A stretch of DNA of 64,000 nt from Microbulbifer sp. A4B17 (GCF_003076275.1 NZ_CP029064.1:3544501-3608500); one strand, 5' to 3'; numbered from the stretch's first letter, positions 1 to 8,508 are shown. Notes: a model not told the origin generated them from the sequence alone. A program made the numbers and translations.

Positions 1-2
1 CA

Positions 3-344
3 CTACACCGGGAAGAAACTAAGATCACAGGGAGCGAAAGTACAATTTTTATCGGCACCTGCATGCTCGGTCTGCTCCATGGCCTGGGTTTTTCATTTGT
101 ATTACATGAAATACTCCAAGTTGACTCCCCGAATATCTGGCAAAGCCTCATGGCCTTCAACCTGGGAGTAGAAGCCGGGCAAGTACTCATAATTCTCGCT
201 ATATGGCCCCTTGCCTATTTGGCCAGGCTGTGGAAAAAGGAATGGGAAATCCGGATACGTTATTCTGTTGCTGGACTCTGTAGCGCAATTGCTTTTATTT
301 GGACATTAGATAGAGGATATGAGCTTGTTTCGGCAATTTACTGA
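3..344 (+). CDS. HupE/UreJ-family membrane protein, C-terminal part (truncated by window edge)
   Basis: The reading frame is open from the window edge, well before the first ATG at 63, so this is the 3' end of a longer gene. The visible part has an HGLGF motif followed by a membrane stretch, then FNLGVEAGQ and two more hydrophobic segments. The HGLGF and NLGVExGQ pair is the signature of the HupE/UreJ family of multi-pass inner-membrane proteins, associated with nickel or cobalt handling for hydrogenase and urease. No hydrogenase or urease gene is visible, so its job here is open; many HupE-like proteins stand alone. The stop at 342-344 is followed by about 170 bp without a gene and then a convergent GFA gene. 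Confidence 0.75.
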   Translation, partial: LHREETKITGSESTIFIGTCMLGLLHGLGFSFVLHEILQVDSPNIWQSLMAFNLGVEAGQVLIILAIWPLAYLARLWKKEWEIRIRYSVAGLCSAIAFIWTLDRGYELVSAIY

Positions 345-514
345 ACAGGAGAATGAGTTTTCTCTCTGGCTATTACACTTGAGATAATACACCTAAAACT
401 TCTTTGTATTCTCAAGCTCCAGAGACAAACTCAGTACTAAACTAATCTCCCATCCACTACACACGTAAAAGTGGGTAAAAATATAAAGCATAATAAACCA
501 GGGCATTAAAAAAT

Positions 515-916
515 TTAAGATCCAAACCCCTTGGGATGCTGCTTCCCGGCATCACCTATTTCTTCCCAGGAGGCCTTTGAATCAATCCATAAATGATGAA
601 CCACTTTTAGATTTTCGTTACCATCCACCAAGCTTCCTCCAGGAATATAAGTGTTTAAAAAATCATTCTCTCCGGGCAGAGTCGAACCACAAGTAGCACA
701 AAAATTTGTATGCCAATCATGCCCGGGCTTAGACCAATACTTAAGGTTCTCCTTACCTTTAACCCAACTAAACTTCTCGGTAGGCACAATAGCTACAGTA
801 ATAGCGCCACTCCCTGTGGAACGACAGCAGATTGAACAGTGGCACATATATAAATCTGTGAGGGATCCTTGTATCTCATAAGCTATCTCTCCACAATTGC
901 ATTCACCTTTAGTCAA
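515..916 (-). CDS. GFA-family (glutathione-dependent formaldehyde-activating enzyme-like) protein
   Basis: This 133-residue protein carries the zinc-binding cysteine pattern of the GFA/CENP-V fold: CNCG near residue 6, CHCSICC around residue 25, and CATCGS around residue 73. In this family these cysteines hold one or two zinc ions; the founding member acts on the glutathione-formaldehyde adduct, but most members have unknown substrates. The start is TTG at 914-916, chosen because a strong AAGGAG ribosome-binding site lies six to seven bases upstream and the first conserved cysteine follows within six residues. The 5' end overlaps the end of a decayed metallo-beta-lactamase-like frame. A second, divergent GFA gene lies at 12165-12563. 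Substrate unknown. Confidence 0.8.
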   Translation of the reverse strand: MTKGECNCGEIAYEIQGSLTDLYMCHCSICCRSTGSGAITVAIVPTEKFSWVKGKENLKYWSKPGHDWHTNFCATCGSTLPGENDFLNTYIPGGSLVDGNENLKVVHHLWIDSKASWEEIGDAGKQHPKGFGS

Positions 917-1148
917 AAAAACACTCCTTTTTTAGTAATATAAAGATATAAAGCCCCATATCTGAGACATCTATATCACCTTGCTTAAATTTTAATCGAC
1001 CATTGAGCCCCCAAAGAGCATCTACTAGCACTGAACGATCTCCCGGGCTAATTTTAACTCCGGCATTAGCTACATGTTCTACAACAAATTTCTCAGGCCA
1101 AACTTCGGCTCCAAATAGAGAAAAGGCTATCGGAAAGAACAGTTTTTT
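909..1148 (-). pseudogene. N-terminal remnant of a metallo-beta-lactamase-fold hydrolase
   Basis: Read on the minus strand, this frame gives a hydrophobic signal-like stretch (KKLFFPIAFSLFGAEVW) and then HVANAGVKISPGDRSVLVDALWG. The latter matches the opening beta strands of secreted MBL-fold hydrolases (pattern xxxNAGVxI..xxxVLIDALxG). No start codon is present: a TAA at 1149-1151 sits where the ATG would be expected, next to a run of A. After about 45 residues the similarity ends and the frame runs into a stop at the start of the GFA gene. No HxHxDH metal site is present, so it cannot be a working enzyme. The family call is inference from the short N-terminal pattern. Confidence 0.5.
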
Positions 1149-1464
1149 TTATAGCGCGTATATCTTTTTGCGTATTCTAGTTGCACAAACCTTAATCTAT
1201 CCTGATTTCTATCAACATTGATTCAAGTTTTCGATAGTTAATGGCTAATAGAGGCTGAGTTGAGTAATTTATAAAAGTCAGCGCCTACACACTTAGTGTG
1301 GCGCTCACTTTCTTATCTGGTGAAAGAATTCTATACAACTTAACAGGTTACTGCGGAATCAACCAGGACTCTAAGCATCGTGGAGACTGGAAATATCATT
1401 AAAGAATTTAAATTTAGCAACGTAATGATAGATACAGAGAACTAGGTGTAGCTTAGTGTAAACT
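1149..1464. other. AT-rich intergenic stretch, no gene seen
   Basis: It lies between the metallo-beta-lactamase remnant and the end of the beta-propeller protein gene. A weak hydrophobic frame on the plus strand (1003-1221) crosses into it but has no coding character. I see no clear terminator or promoter. Confidence 0.4.
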
Positions 1465-2313
1465 TTATTTAGGCCTAAGGGTCTCAATAAACTTCGCATC
1501 TACCCACATTATTTCAAAATTTGGTGGAGTACAATACCGACAGTAGAAAAGGTATTTCCCATCGGGCGTTACATATCCACCACCATCTTCCCCTTCTGTA
1601 TTGATATTATCACCGAAGTTAATAGCCGCACCCCATGAGCCATCTTGTTGGCGAAAGCTTATGTACATATCGCTATCACCATATCCACCCTCTCTTTCAC
1701 TATCCCAGATAATGTAGGACTCATCAGGGGCAATAAACGGGTGAGCAGTCCACTTGCCTGTATTTATTTGCTTTCCAAAAGGTTTTGGCTCTTCACGCTT
1801 ACCATCTAACAGTCGCGAATAGCGAAGAATACCATCCCCGTTTGAACCTACCTCATCGAATACAAAGGTTCCTTTTGACGAAGCCGTAAGGCGCATGATA
1901 CGAAAGTCTTCAAATAGTGGCCCCAGGCTTTTAGGTTCTGACCAACCATTATCAGTGCGCTCTCTATATCGATTTCTAGAATACATTGTTTGACCATCAG
2001 GTGAGATAGAGCCACCCCAGACCACTTCCGATTCATACCAACGATTACCCTCAAGCTTGAATGCAACTTTCAAAGACTCGCCACTTTGGTGATATCTTCT
2101 TGTAACGTAGTACTCCTTCATATCAGGCGTGAAGTAACCACCCCAATCCCGATACTCTTTCGAGGGACTAGGAGCGAATAACTTTGGAGTTAACCCAGGA
2201 GGTTTCTGTCCAAGATAGGGTCCCTCAAGAACTGTAAGTGTATCCTGACTATAACTGTTAACACTCAGGGTTAGCAGTGAGAGTAGAGCAATTGAAATAC
2301 AAAGGTGCCTCAT
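1465..2313 (-). CDS. Secreted TolB-like (PD40) beta-propeller protein
   Basis: The 282-residue product starts with a typical signal peptide (MRHLCISIALLSLLTLSVNS, cleavage likely after SYS). Several PD40/TolB-type propeller blades follow, seen as recurring FTPDMKEYYVT, SISPDGQTMYS, IAPDESYIIWDSE and VTPDGKYLFY segments. These blades bind proteins or peptides, or serve as scaffolds, in the periplasm. An in-frame upstream start at 2352 is less likely: the ATG at 2313 has AAGGAT at good spacing and directly precedes the signal peptide. The protein has only the propeller and no catalytic domain; homologous regions occur in secreted proteins of marine bacteria. Ligand unknown. It stands alone, with no neighbour closer than 600 bp upstream. 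Confidence 0.7.
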   Translation of the reverse strand: MRHLCISIALLSLLTLSVNSYSQDTLTVLEGPYLGQKPPGLTPKLFAPSPSKEYRDWGGYFTPDMKEYYVTRRYHQSGESLKVAFKLEGNRWYESEVVWGGSISPDGQTMYSRNRYRERTDNGWSEPKSLGPLFEDFRIMRLTASSKGTFVFDEVGSNGDGILRYSRLLDGKREEPKPFGKQINTGKWTAHPFIAPDESYIIWDSEREGGYGDSDMYISFRQQDGSWGAAINFGDNINTEGEDGGGYVTPDGKYLFYCRYCTPPNFEIMWVDAKFIETLRPK

Positions 2314-2937
2314 GACATATCCTTGCTTAAACATGAAGTAATAAGCAACCAATGTATCTATTCAGGCTTTATAACACCTGACGTCCATATGAATTTTGCC
2401 TGATTCTTGTGAGAAGAGGTGTGATCCGCCGACTATTTGTATGAAATATACACAAAAGCGACTCTATAGCGAAGGTTCGGACCTCGCTTTTGCCCTCCAT
2501 ATATACTGACCTTGCGCCTCATTTCGTATTGCCAATCTACACCGGGCCCCCAATTACAGAGAGCGTTATCGGGACACGACGATCTTAAACCTATAGAAAC
2601 ACACCCTCAGATATTCACCTATTCGCTGTAAGTAAATCCACAAGTCTGTCCAAAAGAATAGATGCTGATGGAAACTGTGGAGTAACGAGTACTATTTTCT
2701 AATATCAATCGAATGATCAATTTTTATTCTGCGGGATTAAGAATGAGCGATACTATATCCCCTATGGCTGCTGCATTTTCTACCAGATAGACATCAATCT
2801 GGTAGAAAATGCAGCTCAATTAGATACATTGCCTGAAATACACTTTCTTAGATCTCTACCGATTGAAGATAAGATATAGTCAAGCGTATTGATTGTCGTT
2901 AGGAAGTCGTAATTAACATAGATTGATTTGTTCTAGG
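2314..2937. other. Intergenic region with a perfect 19-bp inverted repeat, no gene seen
   Basis: About 620 bp of AT-rich sequence without a credible reading frame. Its only clear structure is the long inverted repeat at 2770-2815. Confidence 0.5.
2770..2815. repeat. Perfect inverted repeat, 19-bp arms, 8-bp loop
   Basis: The arms at 2770-2788 (gctgcattttctaccagat) and 2797-2815 are exact reverse complements, separated by agacatca. There is no T tract after either arm, so it is not a standard intrinsic terminator, and no gene ends within 120 bp. It could be a cruciform or protein-binding site, or an end-to-end remnant of a small mobile element. Confidence 0.7.
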
Positions 2938-3510
2938 TTATATACAGCTAGCACCAAGTTCCTTAACAGCTTTCAACCAGGAACCCTGTTGATTCTTATC
3001 AGACATAATCATTGAACCAAATAAATTAACCTCTGCTTTTGAAAAACCACAGTATTGAAGAGTAAATCAATCAAGCTGCTCTAATACTGACTTTGCTTGT
3101 TCTTCTAAATATTCTGTAGGGGCATCCATTGTCAAAATTATTCTTGATGTTTTGCCTTTAAGAAGCTGTATGGGTTCTGCACTACCACTCTCAAATTTAA
3201 AGGTAATTCCGGGAAGAAAAGATCGATCAATCAAGCCTTTTAGCTTTCCTGGCAATCCGCCCCACCAAATAGGCGACACCACAACAATATGCTGTGCCCA
3301 TTTAAGAGCCTCTTGAAATTCAGATAGACAATCCTCCAATACTTGATAGTCATCGTACCCAAACTCTAAATTCGAATTGAAGACCATTTCCGACAGGTTA
3401 TATCGCCGAACATTTGCCTGTCTCTTTGCTTCAGACTCATAGACATCGCTCAACTGCTTAACAAAACTGTTCTTCTTTGGATTGCCATTTAAAAGTAGGA
3501 TATTTTTCAT
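2938..3510 (-). pseudogene. NAD(P)H:quinone oxidoreductase (flavodoxin-like fold) interrupted by an in-frame TGA
   Basis: The first 147 codons (3510-3070) encode a flavodoxin-like NAD(P)H dehydrogenase of the MdaB/Kef-ancillary type: LLLNGNPKKNSF (flavin phosphate loop), then VVVSPIWWGGLPGKLKGLIDR, the classic active-site segment, then IILTMDAPTEY. A TGA at 3067-3069 interrupts it. The same frame continues without other stops through LQYCGFSKAEVNLFGSM to TAA at 2938-2940, matching the family's normal C-terminal end. Readthrough length would be 190 codons plus stop, the usual family size. The downstream half is thus clearly the gene's own end, and the TGA is a recent nonsense change or, less likely, a suppressed stop. 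The gene lies 36 bp behind a merR-type gene on the same strand, suggesting a regulator-reductase operon. Confidence 0.75.
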
Positions 3511-3546
3511 CGCGTCATACTATTGCTTAAAGACATGATGAAAATT

Positions 3547-3924
3547 CTACCGTCTCACCTTAAGGGGAGAGTCAAGGCTTTTATGACAGGAATCTATAGA
3601 CGCAATACATTGATCAACCTTCTCAGCTTTATTAGAAAGTGACTCCAATTCAGCCTCAATTTTTCTTTTTACTTTCCTCAGAAAGACACTGATTCGAGCC
3701 CAATCAACCTCTCCATTATGGTACCGAATAACATCCTTCAACTCAGCCAAAGTCACTCCAAGTGCTTTAGCTTCTGAGATCAAATTATGAATTTCAACAT
3801 CTTCTGCCGTATAGACTCTATATCTGCCCTGCCTTTTAGGAACGGCAATGAGGCCTTTCTCTTCATAAAATCTTATCGCTTTTACAGTGAGATTCGTCCT
3901 TCTTGACACCTCTCCTATAAACAT
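3547..3924 (-). CDS. MerR-family transcriptional regulator
   Basis: The 125-residue protein opens with MFIGEVSRRTNLTVKAIRFY followed by EEKGLI and RQGRYRVYT, the MerR winged-helix pattern. A long dimerisation helix follows (about residues 75-115). The C-terminal end has two cysteines (around residues 107 and 114) but lacks the CueR/ZntR metal-loop pattern, so a metal sensor is not assured; it may be of the redox or multidrug type. It sits 36 bp upstream of the broken quinone reductase on the same strand and would regulate it in the simplest model. MerR proteins usually activate promoters with stretched 19-20 bp spacers; I could not assign one. Confidence 0.85.
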   Translation of the reverse strand: MFIGEVSRRTNLTVKAIRFYEEKGLIAVPKRQGRYRVYTAEDVEIHNLISEAKALGVTLAELKDVIRYHNGEVDWARISVFLRKVKRKIEAELESLSNKAEKVDQCIASIDSCHKSLDSPLKVRR

Positions 3925-4313
3925 ACAGACCTCCTACCTATGCTCAATTTCCCATTGAGATTACAGCCTATGAAAAATATTCATCACACGAAAGGATCCA
4001 TCCATAAGTTTGGGTCTTCGCCAGCCCTTACGGGCACCTAGTAGAAACCCATAAGAGCTGGAGCTCACTTCTTACATTCTCATGCTTTCGGCACAAACAT
4101 TACGTTGAAGAAAGTAAATACGCAATACCGCAAATTAAGAAGAAAAGGCCCTCTTATTTCCTGTAATCAATTCAGACGGGGAACCTAACTACGTAAATAA
4201 ATTACTACTAATGGCAGTAACACCCCTATGCCGCCTCATACACATCTGGCAGGTATGGCTAGTATCTGGACTACCTCTTACTTGATTTTCAATGGCCAGT
4301 GAGAATGTCTATT
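3925..4313. other. Intergenic stretch before IS copy A, no gene seen
   Basis: AT-rich sequence. A stop-bounded frame of about 50 codons ending near 4283 has protein-like composition but no start codon and no recognised family; it may be a gene remnant. Confidence 0.35.
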
Positions 4314-4376
4314 TGTAGTGGTCTAATCCTTCCGGACACTTCGCTAAGATGGTAAAACTACCAAGCGAGGTGACGT

Positions 4377-4667
4377 ATGACAACAAAAGGTACACGTCGG
4401 CATTTCAAGCCGGAATTTATGAAAGACGCCGTAGCGCTAGTCTCTGAGCAAGGGTATTCAATTCCTAAAGCAGCAGAGGCTGTAGGAACAACAGCCAATA
4501 ACCTGCGACGCTGGATAAAGGAACTGAAGCAGGAAGAAGACGGTGTGAGGTTGGATGTAGGCGAGCGCGCAGAATTAGAGCGATTACGACGTGAAAATAA
4601 GCAGTTGCGGATGGAGAAAGAAATCCTAAAAAAGGCCAGCGCCTTCTTTGCGAAAGAAATGAAATAA
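4377..4667 (+). CDS. IS3-family transposase OrfA (copy A)
   Basis: The 96-residue protein has an N-terminal helix-turn-helix of the HTH_Tnp_1 type (RRHFKPEFMKDAVALV, then AAEAVGTTANNLRRW). A leucine-zipper-like coiled coil follows (about residues 60-95; ERAELERLRRENKQLRMEKE), used for OrfA/OrfAB oligomerisation and end binding. Near the 3' end the heptamer A AAA AAG at 4628-4634 is in the correct phase for a -1 ribosomal frameshift into OrfB, the usual way IS3 elements make active OrfAB transposase. It differs from copy B at residue 15 (M versus K) and in an A/T change in the TT-NNL segment. Confidence 0.93.
   Translation: MTTKGTRRHFKPEFMKDAVALVSEQGYSIPKAAEAVGTTANNLRRWIKELKQEEDGVRLDVGERAELERLRRENKQLRMEKEILKKASAFFAKEMK
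4628..4634 (+). promoter_or_regulatory. IS3 -1 programmed frameshift heptamer A AAA AAG (copy A)
   Basis: A AAA AAG in the OrfA phase, with OrfB open in the -1 frame from before this point. The equivalent site in copy B is 13510-13516. Confidence 0.8.
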
Positions 4668-4711
4668 AGTACAGCTTTATTGAAAAACAGCAAGGCAGCT
4701 TTCCTGTTAGG

Positions 4712-5515
4712 GTGCTCTGCCGGGTAATGCAGGTAAGTAAGACTAGTTATTACGACTGGTGTTGCCGTGGCAATAGCTCAATAGATGCTCAAACATGGCA
4801 ATTATGCCATCGTTTGAAGACCCTATTTGCAGAATCTAGACAGAGTCTCGGAAGTCGTCGGCTAATGAAGCTGTTACGTAAAGAAGGCTTTGAAGTCGGG
4901 CGCTATCGAGTCCGCAAGCTCATGAAAAAGCTAGGCTTGGCAGTAAAGCGCAAGAAGCGATTTACACTGACGACAGACAGTAAACATCACCTGCCGGTCG
5001 CAGAGAACCTTCTTAATAGGGAGTTCTCACCGAGTGCTAAAAACCAAGTCTGGACGACTGATATTACATATATTTGGACTTCGCAGGGCTGGTTGTACTT
5101 GGCGGTAGTGATTGATCTCTATTCTCGCAGGATTGTTGGTTGGCATCTAGATCGAAAGATGGAAATGGCCCTGGTAACTCGTGCGTTGATGATGGCTGTC
5201 AATTTGCGTACGCCCCCAAAAGGTCTCCTGCATCACTCTGATCGTGGCAGTCAGTATGCCAGCCATACCTACCAAACGTTATTGAGTCAGCAGGGGATGG
5301 TGTGTTCAATGAGCCGTAAGGGAAATTGTTGGGACAACGCACCGACTGAACGTTTCTTCAGTAGCTTGAAGCGGGAGTGGTTAACGGGAAACCTCTATCC
5401 GACAAGGGAGGATGCGGTAGCAGATGTAAAGGCCTATATTGCTTATTACAACTCACGCAGAATACATACAACACTGGGAGACCTAGCCCCGATCGAATTT
5501 GAAAAATGTGCTTAA
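4712..5515 (+). CDS. IS3-family transposase OrfB, DDE integrase domain (copy A)
   Basis: This is the catalytic half of the transposase, 267 residues from its first ATG. Its frame is open upstream through the frameshift site, so the functional form is the OrfAB fusion. An HTH_21 region at the N-terminus (SRQSLGSRRLMKLLRKEGF) precedes the rve integrase core: WTTDITYIWT (first Asp), HSDRGSQYAS (second Asp) and TERFFSSLKREW (catalytic Glu) form the DDE triad, followed by IAYYNSRRIHTTLG. All three acidic residues are present, so the copy looks active. It differs from copy B at only about five residues. Confidence 0.95.
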   Translation: MLCRVMQVSKTSYYDWCCRGNSSIDAQTWQLCHRLKTLFAESRQSLGSRRLMKLLRKEGFEVGRYRVRKLMKKLGLAVKRKKRFTLTTDSKHHLPVAENLLNREFSPSAKNQVWTTDITYIWTSQGWLYLAVVIDLYSRRIVGWHLDRKMEMALVTRALMMAVNLRTPPKGLLHHSDRGSQYASHTYQTLLSQQGMVCSMSRKGNCWDNAPTERFFSSLKREWLTGNLYPTREDAVADVKAYIAYYNSRRIHTTLGDLAPIEFEKCA

Positions 5516-5610
5516 AGAAGTGTCCGGTTGGAGTTGACCACAACAATTCAGAGGAACCTTAGAGACTGGTAGATTTTAATTAGAGGTACTCTACAGTATA
5601 CCAAAAAGCT

Positions 5611-6693
5611 CTAGCTAAGTAAGTCTGGAGTTGTACCGCTTGCTTTAAGCATATGGCCTATCCCCATGTCTTTTTGTTTCAGGTTAACAAATAGCTTTGA
5701 AGTAAAAACACCAAAAGGCATTTGAGCTACACCTGTCTCTGTACCGGTCGGCGTAACAATGGCATAACTAGGTGTTTTATAAGGCTTAACCTTTTTACCT
5801 TTGGCTTGATTAATGATAACGCTCGCTAAGATGCCTCCTTGAACGTTTGCTATATAGCCGTGCTTATTTTCATCCAGAGTAGAGCAATCACCTATCGCAT
5901 AAAGGTTAGAATAACCCCTAACCCGCATATATTCGTCCACTTTAATTAATCCCATCTTATCTAACACACCGGGTAATTCTGTTTTTAGAAACTCGGTATT
6001 TGGCGACATACCTACACATTCATAAACCAGGTCTGCCTTGAAAGTTTCTTGAGTATTCATAGAACGGTAAATTGCACCTTCCTTAACTAGCCGGGTATTG
6101 AGATGTACGCTAACACCCTTAGCCGTAAGCTGTTCTAGCGCCTTGTTCTGAGCTTTAGGCTTAAGATGGCCAAGTAGTACATCTTTAGAATGGACTAACG
6201 TCACGGTTTTATTGGGATAAGCGCTGCTAATTTCCCCGGCCAGCTCCACGCCAACGGTACCGCCTCCTACAATCAAAACTGACTGAGATTTCGACAGTAT
6301 TTTTTGCTCATTCCGCATTTCTTGCTCACGCTCGGAAATTGTATAAGCTGATGTGGATTTAGCTATCGGCAAGGTTGGGTAGCGGCTACCTGTCGCGATA
6401 ACTGCCTGCTTAAAGTGGATCTCTAATCCATTCGATGACTTTGCTATCCGGTCATCCATGGAAACCACATCTGCTTGAACAAAATCACTCTGAATAAAGT
6501 CACGATAATACTTACGTGGATTAGCAGTCAGTAAGCTAGGCGCTATCGCATTACGCAATGTGGCAAAGGTCACTTCAAAATGGTCCTTTCGATCAACCAA
6601 CACCACCTGCATACCCTGCTTAGCTAACTTTTGAGCCACAGAAACACCAGCAAAGCCTCCGCCAACGATTAACACGTCTGTCCGTTTGATCAT
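5611..6693 (-). CDS. FAD-dependent NADH dehydrogenase-like oxidoreductase (NDH-2/AIF family)
   Basis: The 360-residue protein has two Rossmann dinucleotide-binding sites: VLIVGGGFAG near the N-terminus for FAD, and VLIVGGGTVGVELAGE around residue 140 for NAD(P)H. It also has the ATG motif (VIATGSRYP) and the C-terminal FAD motif LYAIGDCS. This is the pyridine nucleotide-disulphide reductase fold of type II NADH dehydrogenases and AIF-like proteins, without redox cysteines, so it probably passes electrons from NAD(P)H to a quinone at the membrane face. I chose ATG 6693 over the TTG at 6705 because GAGG lies at proper spacing and the first strand starts directly. A LysR gene is encoded divergently about 480 bp away. 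Confidence 0.85.
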   Translation of the reverse strand: MIKRTDVLIVGGGFAGVSVAQKLAKQGMQVVLVDRKDHFEVTFATLRNAIAPSLLTANPRKYYRDFIQSDFVQADVVSMDDRIAKSSNGLEIHFKQAVIATGSRYPTLPIAKSTSAYTISEREQEMRNEQKILSKSQSVLIVGGGTVGVELAGEISSAYPNKTVTLVHSKDVLLGHLKPKAQNKALEQLTAKGVSVHLNTRLVKEGAIYRSMNTQETFKADLVYECVGMSPNTEFLKTELPGVLDKMGLIKVDEYMRVRGYSNLYAIGDCSTLDENKHGYIANVQGGILASVIINQAKGKKVKPYKTPSYAIVTPTGTETGVAQMPFGVFTSKLFVNLKQKDMGIGHMLKASGTTPDLLS

Positions 6694-7169
6694 AACTCGC
6701 CTCAATATCGTTCAACTGTTCAGATAAAGCGCGACCGTTCGCAATACCTCACGAACAGGTCACTTCTTGATAGGGAGATAAGGATAAAATTAGACTTAGA
6801 CTAATAATATTAACTATAATCTAATCTCTTGTTAGCTTTTACCTAACATGTTGGTTCAACTGATATCAGGTGATGATACCGCGCAGGTATGAAGTAAAAA
6901 GGTGCACGCAGACTCCCAGCTTCTGCTGGCAGAAGAAAAACAAATAGCTGGTTTACGTAAAAAGCTACTCATTCAAAATGATCAGCGGTGATGATGCTGT
7001 CCATTTTGCAAGCACTGGCAAATGGTATCGAGTGCAGATTACTCATGTTGTCAGCACAACAGAAAAGATGCTTCATAAAAGAAAGCCAGTTAATGGCTAT
7101 TTTCAGTTTAAGATCCTCAAATATGCTGCATCAGAAACTTACCTATATTTTCTCTAAACTCACACCACT
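6694..7169. other. Region between the flavoprotein and lysR genes
   Basis: A dyad TTAGACTTAGACTAA at 6790-6804, about 100 bp upstream of the flavoprotein start, is a possible regulator site. A 59-codon frame at 6978-7157 is listed separately. Otherwise AT-rich with no clear gene. Confidence 0.4.
6978..7157 (+). CDS. Possible small protein or gene remnant, 59 residues
   Basis: The frame runs from ATG 6978 to TAA 7157, just before lysR. It encodes a basic protein with a GKWYRVQITHVV segment and NGYFQFKILKY, whose composition is more protein-like than the overlapping frames. There is no good ribosome-binding site. A different frame just upstream (about 6900-6990) also reads sensibly (LLLAEEKQIAGLRKKLL), hinting that the two may be pieces of one frameshifted gene. 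No family recognised. Confidence 0.3.
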   Translation: MISGDDAVHFASTGKWYRVQITHVVSTTEKMLHKRKPVNGYFQFKILKYAASETYLYFL

Positions 7170-8051
7170 ATGACTTTGGAACAATTACGATATTTTAAGG
7201 CGATAGTTGAAGGGGGCTCGCTAAAAGCTGCTGCCCAAACACTTCACCGAACACAGCCCACTATAAGCGCCGCCATCAAGAAATTAGAGGCAGACCTCAA
7301 TCTACAACTATTTGATCGGGACCAATACAGGAGCACACTCACAGCTGACGGCAAAGCCCTGTATGAACGATCCAAACATGTACTAGCTGAAGCCCACTCG
7401 TTTGAGAGCTTAGCTAAACAGCTAGTCGCAGGAGAAGAACTGGAAGTAGGTATTGCGTTTACTTCCGCCATACCAGTCGGCCCAATACTCAGCGCAATCC
7501 GTCAGTGCAAAATTGAGTACCCAAAAACACGCTTGGAGGTCTATTCCGAAAATGGCCTTGGGCCACTGGACTTATTGAAGGCAGGCCAGGTTTCCATAGC
7601 TATTATTCCGTGGACTCAAACCTACGACCAGCTTGATTCCATTCATCTAATGAATATGAAATTCATTTCTGTGATCGCTGGCAACTCTCCCCTACTTACC
7701 CAATACGAGGAAGTCCCAAGGCAGGTTATGCTACGCCATCCCCAGGTGATCATCAGTGGCAGGAAGTCATCCACTAAAACCTACGGGGTGCTTGAAGGGG
7801 GCGATCAATGGAGAGTTAACGATTTTCCGACTAAAAAAGAAATTATCCTTCAAGGTATGGGTTGGGGCACGCTACCAGAACATATGATAGAAGCGGAGCT
7901 TGAACAGGGCTTATTATCGCCCATTGCAGTGGAAGGGATACCAAAACCGCAAGAACTGGAAGTGCGGGTGGCTAGACAAGCTTCTGATCCGATGGGACCC
8001 GTAGCAAGTTATCTTTGGCAATTATTCCTAAACCTTCAGGGCCTTCATTAG
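7170..8051 (+). CDS. LysR-family transcriptional regulator
   Basis: The 293-residue protein has the LysR N-terminal winged HTH (MTLEQLRYFKAIVEGGSLKA, then AAQTLHRTQPTISAAIKKLE, residues 1-60). A periplasmic-binding-protein-like effector domain follows (about 90-290), where the ligand would bind between two lobes. Length is normal for the family. It is transcribed away from the NADH dehydrogenase-like flavoprotein gene, the usual LysR-target arrangement, although the gap (about 480 bp) is long. The effector is unknown. The C-terminal part (PTKKEIILQGMGWGTLPEHMIE) is typical of LysR members in which Gly-rich loops line the pocket. Confidence 0.9.
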   Translation: MTLEQLRYFKAIVEGGSLKAAAQTLHRTQPTISAAIKKLEADLNLQLFDRDQYRSTLTADGKALYERSKHVLAEAHSFESLAKQLVAGEELEVGIAFTSAIPVGPILSAIRQCKIEYPKTRLEVYSENGLGPLDLLKAGQVSIAIIPWTQTYDQLDSIHLMNMKFISVIAGNSPLLTQYEEVPRQVMLRHPQVIISGRKSSTKTYGVLEGGDQWRVNDFPTKKEIILQGMGWGTLPEHMIEAELEQGLLSPIAVEGIPKPQELEVRVARQASDPMGPVASYLWQLFLNLQGLH

Positions 8052-8469
8052 AAGGCACTTACTATATTCCTACCAGAATTTTCCAGATTCTTTATGTTTA
8101 ATACATAGATTCTAAAAATTCAAAGCTGACCTGTCGGGTGTCTGCATTTTGCTAGAGAAACTCTTTGGCTGAGCCTCATCATACTAGCACACAAGTAAAT
8201 AAAAGGCGCTTAAATTATCCTGTTAGAATCAATTAACTTTGTTTCCATATAAAAGATGCGTAAAATCGATAGATCTCTATTAGTATTTTGTTATTTTTGG
8301 TTGGGCTTGACTCGGCCCTCACCTAAAGAGAAGTACCAAAATTTCCTAAACGATCTATCCCTTCAAGAGGAGAACGGTAGCGAGATATAAGAATAAGTGA
8401 AAGGCGCTGACCCAAGGTGCTACCAACACCCGGGGCCAGCTAACCAAATTGATACAGACACTATCAAAA
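8052..8469. other. Region between lysR and the group II intron 3' end
   Basis: It contains a weak 44-codon frame (8256-8390) with a hydrophobic start and no ribosome-binding site. A short coding-like stretch runs up to the intron boundary and may belong to the interrupted target. No recognised gene. Confidence 0.4.
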
Positions 8470-8508
8470 GTCGAGTAGACCAAAGGAACTTCCCCTTCAG
8501 CCTCTCAC

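Larger units (their letters stand above)
4314..5545 (+). mobile_element. IS3-family insertion sequence, copy A (1,232 bp)
   Basis: The element is bounded by imperfect inverted repeats starting tgtagtggtc on the left and ending gaccacaaca on the right; the shared inner part of the repeats is ccggacacttc. The trinucleotide att lies directly outside both ends (4311-4313 and 5546-5548), a 3-bp target duplication as expected for IS3-family elements. Two overlapping frames encode OrfA and OrfB. Copy B at 13196-14427 has exactly the same length and differs at only a small number of bases, so both moved recently. Insertion here does not split a recognisable gene. Confidence 0.95.

Noticed and set aside
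1003..1221. 72-codon plus-strand frame
   Set aside because: It has no ribosome-binding site and its composition is poor; the opposite strand in part of it encodes the metallo-beta-lactamase remnant, so this is a shadow.
3067..3069. TGA in the quinone reductase read as selenocysteine
   Set aside because: No SECIS-like hairpin is evident just after it, the family has no selenocysteine form at this place, and the gene is in a decaying region. A nonsense change is simpler.
8256..8390. 44-codon frame with hydrophobic start
   Set aside because: No ribosome-binding site, no recognised small-toxin pattern; kept only as a note in the gap entry.
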